Shown here piece after piece: positions 38,760 through 51,436 of a stretch of 64,000 bases of DNA (positions within the stretch are counted from its first letter, which is position 1; every line of letters starts with the position of its first letter). Below the pieces are notes generated by a model that saw only the letters and a list, made by a program, of their open reading frames with translations, was not told the DNA's origin and did no database searches. The stretch spans positions 47,867,356-47,931,355 of the forward strand of contig CM076192.1 in assembly GCA_038277395.1 (NCBI GenBank), given 5' to 3'. The stretch is from Dryocosmus kuriphilus (lineage: Eukaryota; Arthropoda; Insecta; Hymenoptera; Cynipidae). A program made the translations under genes and the position numbers.

Positions 38760-38910
38760 CAAGCATGCACCTGGTCTCTGTTATGCATGGCTGGTGCCTG
38801 GGTACGCACACTACCCTGTTTTCTATCAGCTTGCAAACTGAGATCCACCCTTCCACATTTATGGACTTCCTACCGGGCACTGTCACGTGCCAGGCATTAT
38901 CACATGACAC
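38760..38910. other. GC-richer island, unassigned
   Basis: A 150-bp patch with higher GC and open frames on both strands. Neither translation matches a family I know. It may be a cryptic untranslated exon or a repeat fragment. Confidence 0.25.
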
Positions 38911-39984
38911 TTACTTGCAATTCCAAAAAATTCCCTTTTCACATGTGTATAAATGTCCATAAATAAGACATTTTTCCTTCAATTACACGTTTAAAATTGA
39001 TTTCTTTTTTAAATGGAATAATTCCTGCAACGGCAGTAGACGATAATAAAAGAATTTAATCCCAATTTAATAAAGACGATTTAATACAGGAATTTAACCG
39101 GGCTGGAAAACAAGGCAGTTTACTTCACTGAATGGTTCTTGTGTACCGGGGAATTGCTTTTGAAATCGATCTGTTATACATGATACATGCTCCACTGATT
39201 GCATTCAAGTAATTGATAAGCCCCTTTTAATTGAAAATCTTTATGGCTTCTTAGTTAAATGAACTATCCTAAGTGTACACAATATCGTAGATTTTGTATG
39301 ATTTATAATAGATTATGCAAAAGAGGCTTCAGTTTTTTTTCAATGTGAACTTATTCGCGAGATTTGAGATAAAATTATCCATCTTTTCAAGAAATTAAAA
39401 CAAAAAAGATAAGTGTTTTATACTTTTAAATTTATTTATAATTTTAATAAATTTACGAGAATATTCCATCAACAATCTATGAAATCTAAACAACTGTGTT
39501 ATATTTTTTTTTTTATAAAACAAGACTGGATTTTGCTTTTTAAGACAGAAACAATTTCCTCAGCAGAAGAGTAACTTCACGAATTTTTTTGTCTCAATTT
39601 TGCATTATCACTAGAATCCGTCTAATAATAATAAAAATTATTTAAGAGTGTTCGAGTCATTTAACCGATTTTTAGACTCAATGAAAAAATGGTAACGAAT
39701 TTATTAATGTAGATATTTTTTTTTGAACTGCTCATGCACAAAATATAAAAAAGCAAATAAACATAAGTGACATAAAAACGAATAAATGGCATAAAGCACT
39801 GGATTAATATTTCAAGCGAAATTACTTTAATTATGTTTTAAAATAAATAAGTTTCAAGATTCTTAATGAACCTAATAAAATGCGATCGGTAGTTTAAACG
39901 TCAACCGCATAAAGATACATCCTTTCCGGCTTTCCCTTTCTTCAACCGACAAAGAACATACATTTTTTTTTAAATATGCCCTTC

Positions 39985-40960
39985 TCTTCGCGCGAAGTAT
40001 GAGCGCGCGTCTGTTGGAACTCGCGCTTTGCGCTCGATACTGTATTTACCATTTTAAACTGCTAATTTCAAATACAATTACGTCAACTTGTTTTTACTTT
40101 TTCGTGATAACCGAAATAAACAGCCCCAAACCGAGGTATAATTTTACTGTAAATCTTGCACTATTTATTTAGTATCTTGATTCCATTACTTATAAAAGTT
40201 CTTTTAATTTTGATAAACACATGACACTATTTTTTCCCAAAAATAACGCATCTACTAAATATCATCATTATAACTTATGGATCTCTTAAAAAAAAATTTC
40301 ATACTACTAAAAATGATTTAACTTTTTAAATTTTGCTTTAATCGAAAAATTTTGTTGAGATAATTTCTAAATATATTTTATATCTACTGAAAATTTCGAC
40401 TGAAATTGGTTAACCTGGCAGAAAAAATAATCTATAGCTTTTTAAATTGTGCTTTAACCGAAAAATTTTATTGAGCTAACGTCTAAATCAATTTTATATT
40501 TACTGAGAATTTCGATTGAAACTGGTTAGACTGTTGGAAAAAGTTTTTTCTATTTTTTGAAAATTTTGAAAATATTAAAAACCAAGTAACTTTTTGAATT
40601 TACATCGAATTTTAAAAAATCATTCAGATAATTTACAAATCTTTTCGTCATCTACCAGAAACATTGAAATAAAATTTCTAAAAATCAAAAGAAAATTTTT
40701 TTATTTTTAAAATGCTCTAAATTTTTTAATTTTAGTTCGATTAACCCAGTTAGCGAACTTGACCTTAGTTTTGGGCCTCAAAAAATGTATTGAAGTCTGG
40801 TTTGATTGGGTAAATCCTTCAAAAGCTAGCGTGGTAACAAAATTCATGTAACCAAACAGCACACATACAGACATACATTATACAGGCATAGACAGGCATG
40901 CAGATAACCATCGCAAAATTTTATATTTTCGGACTCCGTGAGTTCCGAAACGCAAAGATT
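39985..40960. repeat. repeat family with CpG-dense TTCGCGC motifs, copy 2
   Basis: Contains TTCGCGCGAAGTATGAGCGC at 39988 and GCGCTTTGCGCTCGATAC at about 40024. About 700 bp later comes the diverged second signature (TTAACCCAGTTAGCGAACTT, CACATACAGACATACA). Same order of landmarks as copy 1, more diverged. Confidence 0.5.
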
Positions 40961-42949
40961 CGTTAAAAACTGCAGATCGAAAATTTGGACGATTCAATTA
41001 CACTCTCATGAATTAGAATGTAAAACAGCAAAAAGTCAAACTTTTCACAAATAATGCGAAAAATTTGAATACAGCTTTCCCAAATTTCGATTCTGAATCC
41101 AACGTGTGGGTACAAAAAAAAAGGACTATTTTCTTTACAGTATTTTAAGGGTTAATTTCCTCAAACGAATTCCCCAAGGACAATATAGATAAACTAGACT
41201 GCAGGGGCTAAAATGATTAACATTTCGGAGTACAAAATTTTATAATAAAAATTTTAATAACTTTATAGGTATTTTTTGAAAACTTTTTTGGAAGTGAAAA
41301 ACATTTGTTTCATGACAAGTTTATTTTACAAACATAAAGCTTTTAATCCTTAGATACGTATAAAGAATTTTAAAATGTTCTTGAAGATTACAAGGGTTAT
41401 TTCAAACGGTATCAATATTAATTCCTCAAGATTTTAAAAATGTTCTATAAATTGTAATACATTCCAAAAGCTTTTTCAAAATTATGTATTTCAAAGAATT
41501 TCTGAAAATTACACAAAAATTTCAAAGGACTTCTTAGAACCCACAAAATTTCCAAAGTATGACAAAATATTTGGATTGAATTTGTAGATTTTTGATTCAA
41601 TGTACATATTAATTTTATATTTATTTATTTGAAATTTTACAAATTCACATATCGTCGCATGAGAGTTCGAGTACGCCATGTCCACTTACTGTCAAGCTGA
41701 GAAAATGAAATTCAAAGTTTTAGTGCTATTACGCCCGAATTAAATGTTAAGAAATATAAAATGTATTGTACAACTTATAAATCATAGGTAAAAAAGAACG
41801 TACTGAAATACATTTTTATATATTTAATAATTTAATTCAGGAGGAATCAAAAACTTATTTTGGACATGGCACACTATGGACTTAATAAAATTCACTTTCT
41901 TTGAGACTTAGAATGTGTCATGTCCAACAAATTTTTTAATTAAAATATTTATAAGCAATTTTTTATTCAGAAGTTACCAAAAATTATTTTTCATACCCCT
42001 GTATTTGATTTAATACTTGAGTAATAGAAATTATTAAGAAATGATTGACTTGTTGTAGAAATATTGGAAACCCTACTTTGAAGGTTGTTTTAGAATTTTA
42101 TAAAGTTTTTAAATTGTCACTTAACCCCAACGGGTAATGTCCAACTTCAAAATCAAAAGTACAGATCGCCAAGAAATTTTCGTTAATTAATGCATATATT
42201 AAAAAATATTATTGAAAAGAAAAGCTTTGTGTTCATAATGCCATATTTGAATATAATTTTTAATATATAGCTACTGTTTTTATTCATCTTTTTCTAGATT
42301 AAAAATCCGTTTTATGGACATGGCACAATATAATCCTGAAACTGAATTAACATCGACAAATAATATTTTTTATTATTTATAAGCTGAATGTCAGAAAAAA
42401 ACGTATATTTTAACATTCTTTGCCACGCTATAAATATGAAAATACTATTAACGCAAAAATTTCAAAAAGTGGACTTGGCCTCTCATGCAAAGATATCTTT
42501 TCAATAATAGTTAAGTTTCAAATCGAAGTCTACACGACGGATTATCTTTCAATCCGTAAATTTCTAAAGGTTTTGCTAATTTTTAAATACTTCATTCGTA
42601 AACGCGTCTAATTTAAAATCCTTTCATTTCAAATATATCAAATAAAAAATGTTTGACATTTAACTTTGATTTTTATAAATATTAGATGATTAAGATGTGT
42701 CAGCTTTCAAATGCAATTAATATGTAATTATTAATAATTTCTTGTAAATTCTATCATTTAGAAAGTTAGAGAAATTAAAATGTTAACTTTTCCATGCTTT
42801 TTCACTACTTCAAAAGAACGAATGTTTAAAATTTCTTTGTCATTTTGAAGAAAATTAGAAATTTTAGGGGATAAACAAAATTACCTACTGTACAAACTTT
42901 AATTTTATACTGTACACTCAAAATCAGGATTGGAGAAAGTGTGCCGACA
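40961..42949. other. no gene seen
   Basis: Two kilobases of AT-rich sequence with only short accidental frames and no clear repeat or RNA feature. The phrase GGACATGGCACA recurs (about 41858 and 42314), perhaps traces of one old repeat. Confidence 0.4.
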
Positions 42950-43168
42950 TCATTTTAGACCCTGCACTAGGGTAATTATAATGAAAAAATCAGCGCATTC
43001 ATGAGTGGAGGAAAAGCCACAAGATTCGCGTGAAAACCCGAAGTTAAATGAACCCAGAATAAACGAGGCACAAGTTGGAAAGTAACTCCTAAAATGGAAA
43101 TGAGAGTGGAAGAGGTGATAATTGATTCCTTGAAAATCAAGAAATTGGTATATGTTCACTTTTCTCAC

Positions 43169-43480
43169 CTGTCTTCATGAATGGCGAGTACTTTCGTACT
43201 CGATGGTGCAGACGCACTTGCGCGGACCGGCTGGTGTTGACCCCCCTGTCAACAGTTTTCCCGTGGGTCGCCCCTGGCTTTGTAACCCGGGAAACGCTCG
43301 TCGGAAAAAGCAGAGAATGGAAAATCGGAGTAAAAGGTATTTTGTTGTTGACGACGGCCGGCCAGAATGTTGGTTGTCTGCTACCGTCGTCTCCTTGGCT
43401 ACGGCATCGATATACCCCCTTCGTTTAAGAACACCTTCTGCGCATATGCCATCTTAGGCATCCACTTCCGGCGACTGAGG
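43169..43480 (-). promoter_or_regulatory. CpG-rich island, candidate distal first exon of RFX
   Basis: About 300 bp of markedly GC- and CpG-rich sequence in an AT-rich desert. It has a strong minus-strand donor (GACAG/GTGAGAA) after position 43169. This looks like a promoter with an untranslated first exon transcribed leftwards. The only downstream host gene on that strand is RFX, 22 kb away. The region includes GTAACCCGGGAAAC, which approaches the X-box consensus (one mismatch). A non-coding RNA promoter is an alternative. Confidence 0.4.
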
Positions 43481-44483
43481 TGCCACCTCTATCAGATATT
43501 TTGTTGTTTTTAAGATAAAACCCATATTTAGCTCTCATCAAGTCCCATTTAATCATTATTTATTGTGTCTTTGAAACTATTTATTCTATATACAGTTATA
43601 TCGGAAAATTATTTTAATTGAAATTCGTAAATTATAACGATTATAACCAAATTCCTTTTTTTTTTTTTTTTTTTTTTTCGCGACATTTAAATTCATGGCA
43701 ATTTTCATTACAGTTTCTGGTTTAAATAGTGCTTAAGACTTCAATTGGAACTTTATGAAGTTAATTTTCGTTTAATGGTTTCTAATTTTTATTTATTTCA
43801 TTAATTTATAGTAACCGGCAGATTAATTTCTTACCAAAATATAATATTATGGAGTGATATTCAAATCAGGGCGGCAAAAGATATAGTGTTTTTCGCATCT
43901 CTTGACTTCAAAGGATCTAGTCACCCTGGACCGCAGAACGACTGATATGACTAGTTTTAATTTTTGTTTCTTGTAATGTTGAATTATATTTTGATAAAAA
44001 GTCTAAAAATGTCATCTATGATTTAATAACAAGTTCTATCTTTAAAAACAATATGAACTGCGCATTCACAATTCAATAAAGAGAGAAGAAAAATTGAATA
44101 TTGAGGGACTTTTTCTTGGGCGCGGACATGAGTATCAGTACGCGCAAACCCTTTTTTTTTAATGACACCGATGAATGACACTATCTCCATGCACATACAA
44201 GAAACATGTGTACGTACGGTGCGTACATTCATTTTTAAAATAAATTACCCATTAAAATTGTTTTCTATAATATAAAAAAATATTTCCCTTTTTTAAAGAA
44301 ATTTTAAATAAATATATACTTTTGTCCTTTTAAAATAATTTGTTTATATCATTTTGATAAATTAAACATATTTAGTCACAGGAATGTAACAGATGTTATA
44401 AAACTATTATCACTATTATAGGCATGTATAGGCTAAGCTCAGCTAAGATATTATAACTAGATCACGGCCCTTGAGGAACTCTA

Positions 44484-45682
44484 CACTGTAAAAAATCCTA
44501 TATAAAACACTAGAAATCGGGAACATAAGTAATATACCTCATCTCTGGTAATATTCATCTCTGGTAATATGTCAGAGGACCATAGAGTATATATCAATGA
44601 TTACTAGGAGAAATCTACGTAAATACTGTAAAAATATGAAGACAGTGTAAAATCACACGCAGATGGGAAAATTCCCAGCCGTTCGTTTGGGATGAATAGA
44701 ATTTCACCATTTTAGCAAAGATCTTTGATTTTGTGTAAAGTTACAGGCGTAATGCAAATAGCTGAAAGCTAGAAATACTGCACATGCGCATTATAAAGTA
44801 TGGGTATTTTAAATTACACTATTTAGATTGAATATTTAAAGAGCGATTACACAAAAATTTAAATAAATACTGCTTGTTAAATGAATTATAAGAATTTCTA
44901 TTTCAAAAAATTAAAAAAATATTCATGAAAACCAGTATATGCTTTTAATCGTCAACAAAGTCGACTAAATTCGCATAGACCATTATATATGAATGATGAA
45001 TCATGTGTTTATAAAACGATTTTTGAACATTTAGCAGTTTTTGTTTTTAATATTAGGCAACTCTTTTTAAGGGCGATGAAACACACCTCAATTCAGTCTT
45101 AACTTTTCTAGGGCTGGAAATGCGCAAATATGAATTTTTTGCAGCTTAGAACGCTGGAATAGCAGAAGTGGCGTCATCTTTATAAAATAGGTAAATTATT
45201 TATAGAAACGGTAGAAGTTAAACATTTTATTTTCTACTATTAATAAATGATTTACCCCTTTTCAAGAAAAATAAATAGAAAGGTAACACCCGTCTTGCTA
45301 TCCCAGCCTTTTTTCTAAGCACAAAGAAATGCATGTTTGCGCATTTTAAGCCTTAGAAAAATTAAAGCTGATTTGAGGTATGTTTCATCGCCCTTAAGAA
45401 GAGTTGCCTAATATTAAGAAACTGCTAAATATTCAAAATATCGTTTTATAAACACATGATTTATCACTCATATTATAATGGTCTATATGCGAACTCTTCT
45501 GTATTTTTCATCGATAGTGGGACTTTTACACGCCTTGCGTGTATTCTTGTATTATTCTGGAAATTATGTAAATTCCTTTAGAAGTTAATAGAAATTCTCA
45601 ACAAAATGGTAACATTGCAATGATTTACAGAGGAAATTTTCTGCAGGATGGAATGTAAATATACATAGGATTTTTTACAGTG
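44484..45682. mobile_element. 1.2-kb element with CACTGTAAAAAATCCTAT ends and internal foldback
   Basis: Terminal inverted repeats of 18 bp (CACTGTAAAAAATCCTAT) sit at both ends, flanked by TA on each side (44482-44483 and 45683-45684). This suggests a Tc1/mariner-type TA duplication. Inside, about 44974-45130 and 45330-45489 are inverted copies (for example TAAGGGCGATGAAACA against its complement). No transposase is present, so the element is non-autonomous. Confidence 0.75.
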
Positions 45683-45699
45683 TAGCGCTCTAGGCTGAG

Positions 45700-46200
45700 C
45701 ACTCAACGCTCGGCGCTGATATCGCCCTTCCCCTGGGAGCTGCAAAGCACACGTTTTCTATAATTTTTTTTTTGATCTTTGATACGTTTATTATTAACTT
45801 TATTTTAACGAGTGAAAGAATAGCTGAGGCCACACGTCATAACGACACAACCCATCACCATTTTTCACAGGTACTTTAAAATCATAAAATAAAATTCAAA
45901 AAAGATAACGAGGACGACTCAGAAAAAAACGCAGATTATGGGGTTCGCATATACTAGGCACAGACCTGGTCTATCAGACTCCATTCATAAAAAATGTTCT
46001 CGACCAATCAGCTTTGAATAGAAAGAGAAAGGTTCTCCGCATGAGCAACTTTTCTCTCTGACGCACTATGACGCTATTTGCCACAGGGTTAGCCGTTAGC
46101 GGTTCATTTCTATACTTGAGCAAATAGCTGGTCACCATGAATTACAGAGAATGATAGACTTTCAGCGCCAAAAGAAGTCTCGACATCTCCGCCGACCACC
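45700..46200. repeat. foldback repeat with GCTCGGCGC ends, next to the sorting nexin promoter
   Basis: The left end (CAACGCTCGGCGCTGATATC, then GCTGCAAAGCACACGTTTTC) and right end (near 46150-46200, inverted GCGCCAAAAGAAGTC and CGACATCTCCGCCG) are inverted relatives. The same words occur at 53184-53455. It ends about 220 bp before the sorting nexin start codon, so it may contribute promoter sequence. Confidence 0.6.
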
Positions 46201-46421
46201 GTGTGCCCCCGAGCTGCGCCGAGCTTTGTTTGGCCGGTCGAGCCACCTCTACTGAGTACTGCGTACTGCTAGTGCTCTAAGTGCTACACTCTAGCCCATC
46301 TCTAGCCCATGATCTAAGAACACACCTCATTAGTCATTACACGAAACACGAATTTATACGAAGTTACACGAGTCAGCACGAGTGCCTGACATCTGTCGGG
46401 TTGTTGTGGGTTGTCAGTACG
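46200..46421 (+). promoter_or_regulatory. promoter and 5' UTR of the sorting nexin gene
   Basis: GC-richer sequence directly upstream of the ATG at 46422, containing in-frame and out-of-frame stops, so it is untranslated. The transcription start cannot be fixed from sequence. CTCTAGCCCAT is tandemly repeated near 46290-46310. Confidence 0.45.
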
Positions 46422-48872
46422 ATGACTTCGGAAAATGATATTAAAGAAATAGGTGATAAGGAAACGAGCAATTCTGCCATTCTTGAAGTAAGTTCTACAG
46501 CAACAGGAGGAAATATAAAACAAGAAAATCCTGATGTGGATTTCCTTTCCAATTACAGCACATCTATGGAAGCTTCCGTGGTAAGAACATAACCTATAAA
46601 ATGTTGACAACTGCTGCGTTCTCAACAAGTGTGACACTTATGCGGGGAAATTTAAAATCTATCATTTTTTAACATCAATATTATATTACTGTGTAGTCAG
46701 TTTTTAAATTAAAAAACACTAGATTATTGGGAATGTATAAAAAACAATGTAACGATTTAGTCTCTTTTATCAGAGAATCTCTGCTTTTATCAAACTGAAT
46801 AATTATTTTTTTTAACGACTGTTAACAATTTATTCTGTTGTTTTTATATTCTCATTCAAATTGAGAAGGTATTAGTTTTATGTGAAAACTGGCTTTCGCG
46901 GATTTTATTAAATCTCCACGTTTCGAGACCTTCTGAATCCGAAAAAACAGTTTTTACAATTGTGTCTGGCGTGGGGTTGTCTGTGAACACGATACTTTCG
47001 AAAGAATGGTCTGATTGGATTGCGCTTTGGCACACTTACTTAAGACCTAAAAAGAAAGGATGAGTTCGTTAACCAGCGTTTTTCGACCAACGGTTCTCGT
47101 TTTATCCATCGAAAATGCTTCTTAAAAAATAAAAAATTCCATTTTTTGGCCAAACTGTGCGAGATAAAAAAAAATTTGTAGAAGAAAAGTCGTTTACCTC
47201 AAAAATATTTACAAATTTTCCTTATAAAATTTTTTGATAAGATCCATATTTTTGGGTTTAATGGTCAACAATATTATTAAGAAATATCAAGAATTCAATT
47301 TTCCTGCCAAACTATGTGAGATATGAAAAAAATGTTAGGAAGCAAAGTTGTTTGTTTCAAAAAGATCAACAAATTTTCCTTAACATTTTTGGATAGGACG
47401 CATACCTGTCTTCTTAAGGGCAGGTGACATGCTAAAATACCTATATTACCGATCTCAAATTTTTGGGTTTATCAAATTTTTTTTACCTGAGAATTTTTTG
47501 TAAGTAAGATATCGGACTAAAACTTTGGGAAATTCATGAGAAGACAATAATTTATTTGAGTAGGAATATTTTTTTAAAAAAAATTTTTTTTTGACGAAAT
47601 TAATACTGGTAGCGTCAAAAAAATGGTTCCAATTTTAATTTCGTCGTAAAATTTTTTTTTCAATATTCCTACTCAAGTAAAGTAGGTACATAAACGTAGT
47701 TTATTGTCTTCTCATGCATTTCCCAAAGTTTCAGTCCGATATTTTACTTACAAAAAAGTTCTTAGGATAAAAAAAAAATGATAAACCCAAAGAATTGAGG
47801 TCGGTAATACAGGCTTTTTAGTGAGTCACATGCCCCTAATCCTGAAAAATATTATTAATAAAAATCAAGAATTCAATTTTCCCGACAAACGATGCGAGAT
47901 ACGAAAAAAATGTTAAGAAGCGGAGTTTTTTTCAAAAATATCTACAAATTTCCTTTATAATACTTTTATGACACATTTCGTTTTTGATTCAATCGTGAAA
48001 AATGTTATTAAAAATTAAAAATCGGCGCGCTTCGCGGGCACATTCTCATCACACTTCGCGCTTTGCGCTCCGTATTGCGCGCTTGCGCCCTTCGAGACGC
48101 TTGCACTCGCTTACCAACCTTTATCGCTGCTATATACTTTTATTTTAATTGCTTTATTTTTAAATAAAGAAGAAAAATAAATTACTTAAAGTTCTATCAA
48201 CCTTAAGCAACACATTTTCCTCAGGGTCTGAAAGCTTCCAAAATTTTAACCATAGCTTCAGTGCATTTTAATACAACTGTCTTCCAAATATCAAACGATT
48301 CTCAATTGTAGTTCTATTACCGACGGTACTCCCTTAAGACCAATAATAATGTTTCTTATAATTTCCTCTGTTCTCGCGTTATTTGGCTTAAAATTTGAAT
48401 TTTCGATTTTTCAAGAAAATTCCAAAAATTGTTATGCCAGTTTTGTAGGCCGTTCGTAAAGGATTATTTTTCATCTCTTGACTTTTTTTTATATCCTGCG
48501 TTATTTGGCTTCAAATTTTAATTTAACTTTTTTTGTTTGAATTTTCGAAGTGTCATAAGTCTGACAATTTTTTTTTTTTTATCGAAAAAAGTCATAAAGA
48601 TAAATTGTTCGACTTTTTGAGTATTTAGAACATCCGTACATAGAATTTGTAAATTAAAAAAAGTGATTTAAAAAATTTTCAAAATGCTCCGAAGTTTTTA
48701 ATTTTTATCCAAAATGTCTGACTAACCAAAGGCCAATCCAATCGGTCAATTCTTTCGAAAGTTATCGTGCTCACAAACTAAAAATCTACAGAAAGACTCA
48801 CAGACAGACATACACATTCGTAAAAACATGTTTTTTGGATTCAGGGGGTCGCAAAGCGTGGACATTTGACGT

Positions 48873-48907
<35 letters not shown>

Positions 48908-51213
48908 AAATTTTACATATCTGATCAGAATGTAAAAATTTAATTTTCAGTCAAACTGAAAAAAAATTCACGTGTTGGACAAAATTTATTCGAGTGCGAA
49001 GCGCGAGACACGTTGTGAGAATGTATTTGTTAAAGCCGAAGGAGCTTTAACAAAAAATTCAAAATTGCCAAATTACACTGGTCAGTGATTCCATCTTTAA
49101 TTTTATAAGGTCTGTACGCACAAATATAGGAGGATGTACAAACACCGAGCGCGAATCCCGAGTTAAATATATTATCGAGCGCGAAGTGTGAGTTCCGATA
49201 GACACTCGCCATAGGCGAGCTCATATTTCGCGCGCAGCGCGCGACAAGAATGTGTTAAAAACTTAAAAGCGTGAATTTAGATGTGCAGAATATTTGTAAT
49301 ATTTAAATATTTATTTTACATTTTCTCATAATATATCAAATACAATATATAATATAATACACATCATATTTATATGTTTTCCAGGTTGCTTCACCATCCT
49401 TAGATAGTTTTTCGACATTCCCAGAACAAGAAGTGTCTGATTTTCAATTAGACTCCAGGGATTTACAAGTCAAGGTCGATAATCCACAGAAACATGTGGA
49501 AACTCTGGAAACTTATATCACTTTTCGCATTACGACTAAAGTAAGTTTTTCATATGTTATTATTTTAATTTTTAATTTTAATTATTTTTAAAGCAATGTT
49601 GAATGAATTGTATCAAATAAGTAATTTAAATGTCTATAAAAATATATCTAAATCAGTTTTGATATTTTGACATTTTTTATGACTATTTTTTCATTTTTTT
49701 TTTCAATTACTCGACTAAAACTTACCTTTTTTTAGTCAACTAGACCTGAATACGACGAAGGGGATCATGTTGTTCGTAGACGTTACAACGATTTCATTTG
49801 GCTGAGGCAAAAATTGGTGGAAGCATACCCAACACATATTACTCCGGTAATATTTTAAATCAACTAATTAAATTAATAGTCAAGGAAACTGCATTGATCA
49901 ATAAAGTAAAGAATATAATCCTAAATTTTATATTATTTATTAAATGTAGCCAATGCCAGGAAAGCATTCGCTCTTGGCTCAGCTGGACCGATACTCGAAA
50001 GAATTCATCTTCGCTCGCATGAAACTCTTGCACGTTTTTCTTAATCGAATTGTTAACCATCGATCCTGAGTTGTGACAAAAGCCTCCATATTTTCCTCAC
50101 CTGTAAACCTGCTGTAAGTAAAATATTTCATTCATGCATAACTATTAATAATTTAAAATTTCTGAATTGCTTAAGCCTAGGTAATTTTAAAAGATTATGA
50201 TTTTATAGGAATTTTCAGTCCATCGAAAAAATCGAGGTAACGTTCTCGTCAAAGTCGCTGATTCATTGCCGAACATTATATGTGTTTATTCCATGAAATT
50301 ACGCAATTTGGAGTTCGAACAAATCCGGGAATATTGTTTTTCGTTAAGCGAGAAATTAGCAACTATGGATAAAATCAGTCACCGTATTTATAAGGAAAGA
50401 CAAGGTGCATATCTAGAGATTGTAAAAACATCTAAAAATGGGTTTTAATTTAACATTTTATTATTCTTTAAATAAAAACTTATTTTTTCCTAGATTACTT
50501 AATGGAGTTGCATCAATTGCATCCTATATTTACCCTTTGGGCTACGACGGAACCAGAACTCGCTCCTATTTTATTGACAATGGCTAAGGCAATCGAAACT
50601 AATGCCGATGCTCATCAAAAATTGCTAGACTCTGTTCCTTGCGAAGAAAAGGAATATGTTGCTTATATTGAGGCTGTAAAAGACGCCCTAAATCGTCGGG
50701 ATATGATGCAAGTTGAATATGAAATGACTGTAGATGACTTAGTAAAAAAACGAATTGAAAAAGATCAGGTAGGTCCTGCTTTGATTTTATATTTTGCAAA
50801 CTAACAAATGTTCTCAATCTAATTACAGAATTAAAAAGGATTAACAGTTAATAATTATTCAGTTAGCAAATACGACGGCGACACCTCAACAGAGTCAAGG
50901 CTGGGGAGGATCAATCTGGAAAAGTGAAACTCGTGACGATAAGTTGGAAAAATTGGGCCAGTTGATTCCGCGTCTAGTGAAAGGCGTCGAAGTATTACAA
51001 GATCGACTTGAATGTGCTAATGAGAATTTGCACAGTGATTTAGACAGGTGGAACGTAGAAAAACGAACCGATCTAAAAAATATGCTCATCACTATGGCTG
51101 ATCAACAAATCTCTCATTACCAACAATGTACGACCGCCTGGGAAGATGTCCTCGCCGGATTTAAACTCGACGGCGTAGGATCGGAAGGACCCTCTGTAAA
51201 AATGTTGTCTTGA
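46422..51213 (+). CDS. sorting nexin of the SNX7/SNX30 type, with a one-base deletion
   Basis: Exons are 46422-46580, 49385-49540, 49736-49846, 49950-50113, 50209-50404, 50494-50768 and 50863-51213, all GT-AG. Phases agree throughout if exon 4 had one more base, giving 470 residues. An acidic N-terminus is followed by a PX domain (about 80-197) with the phosphoinositide-binding RRRYNDF core at 119-125, then a BAR-type helical region (about 230-460) including KSETRDDKLEKLGQL. SNX7 and SNX30 are PX-BAR proteins on endosomes that pair with SNX4 in recycling and autophagy traffic. The pairing here is inferred from the family. In exon 4, near 50060-50062, the frame shifts: AACCATCGATCCTG reads into a stop, while the next frame continues with ILSCDKSLHIFLTCKPA. 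One lost base, most simply a C giving His-Pro-Ile, restores everything. Sequencing error is the simplest explanation. Confidence 0.88.
46893..49250. repeat. repeat family with CpG-dense TTCGCGC motifs, copies in sorting nexin intron 1
   Basis: Fills most of the 2.8-kb first intron. 46893-47120 is an inverted copy of the second signature at 37740-38000 (TTAACCAGCGTTTTTCGACC). 48022-48110 and 48990-49245 carry CGCGC/TTCGCGC motifs. 48710-48920 repeats the TCGAAAGTTATCGTG and ACAGACAGACATACAC words followed by a 34-G run (48873-48906). A separate foldback element is inserted at 47414-47839. Confidence 0.6.
47414..47839. mobile_element. 0.43-kb foldback element
   Basis: The ends TTAAGGGCAGGTGACATGC and an inverted GTCACATGCCCCTAA enclose two arms of about 190 bp that are reverse complements (for example TATTACCGATCTCAA on the left, TTGAGGTCGGTAATA on the right; TTCATGAGAAGACAATAA against its complement). 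No coding sequence. It interrupts the surrounding repeat family, so it inserted later. Confidence 0.75.
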
Positions 51214-51436
51214 AGAGAAAAAGGAAGAAAATTCCTTTAACTAGAGGACGGAATGCATTATTTACCCTACTATGTATTAAGAAAACCACGCCATAATGAA
51301 TGAAAATTCTTTATATTTGCTGTTAAAAGAGTGACCAGTGGAAGAAACGGATTCTCCAGAGGTTGTACATTTTTCGTACACTGATGTCGCGCTTACAGAT
51401 TCAATGTAAATATAGTAGGAAAGTGTCTTAAGGAAC

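Noticed and set aside
38659..38962. Coding exon at the GC-rich island near 38.8 kb
   Set aside because: Open on both strands but no recognisable protein, no paired splice sites in phase with any neighbour.
43290..43303. X-box (RFX autoregulatory site) in the 43-kb island
   Set aside because: GTAACCCGGGAAAC has one mismatch to the consensus; a single near-match is expected by chance and there is no second site.
43152..43457. Plus-strand protein in the 43.2-kb CpG island
   Set aside because: Translation is Arg/Pro-rich noise typical of GC-rich promoters; the best signal is a minus-strand splice donor.
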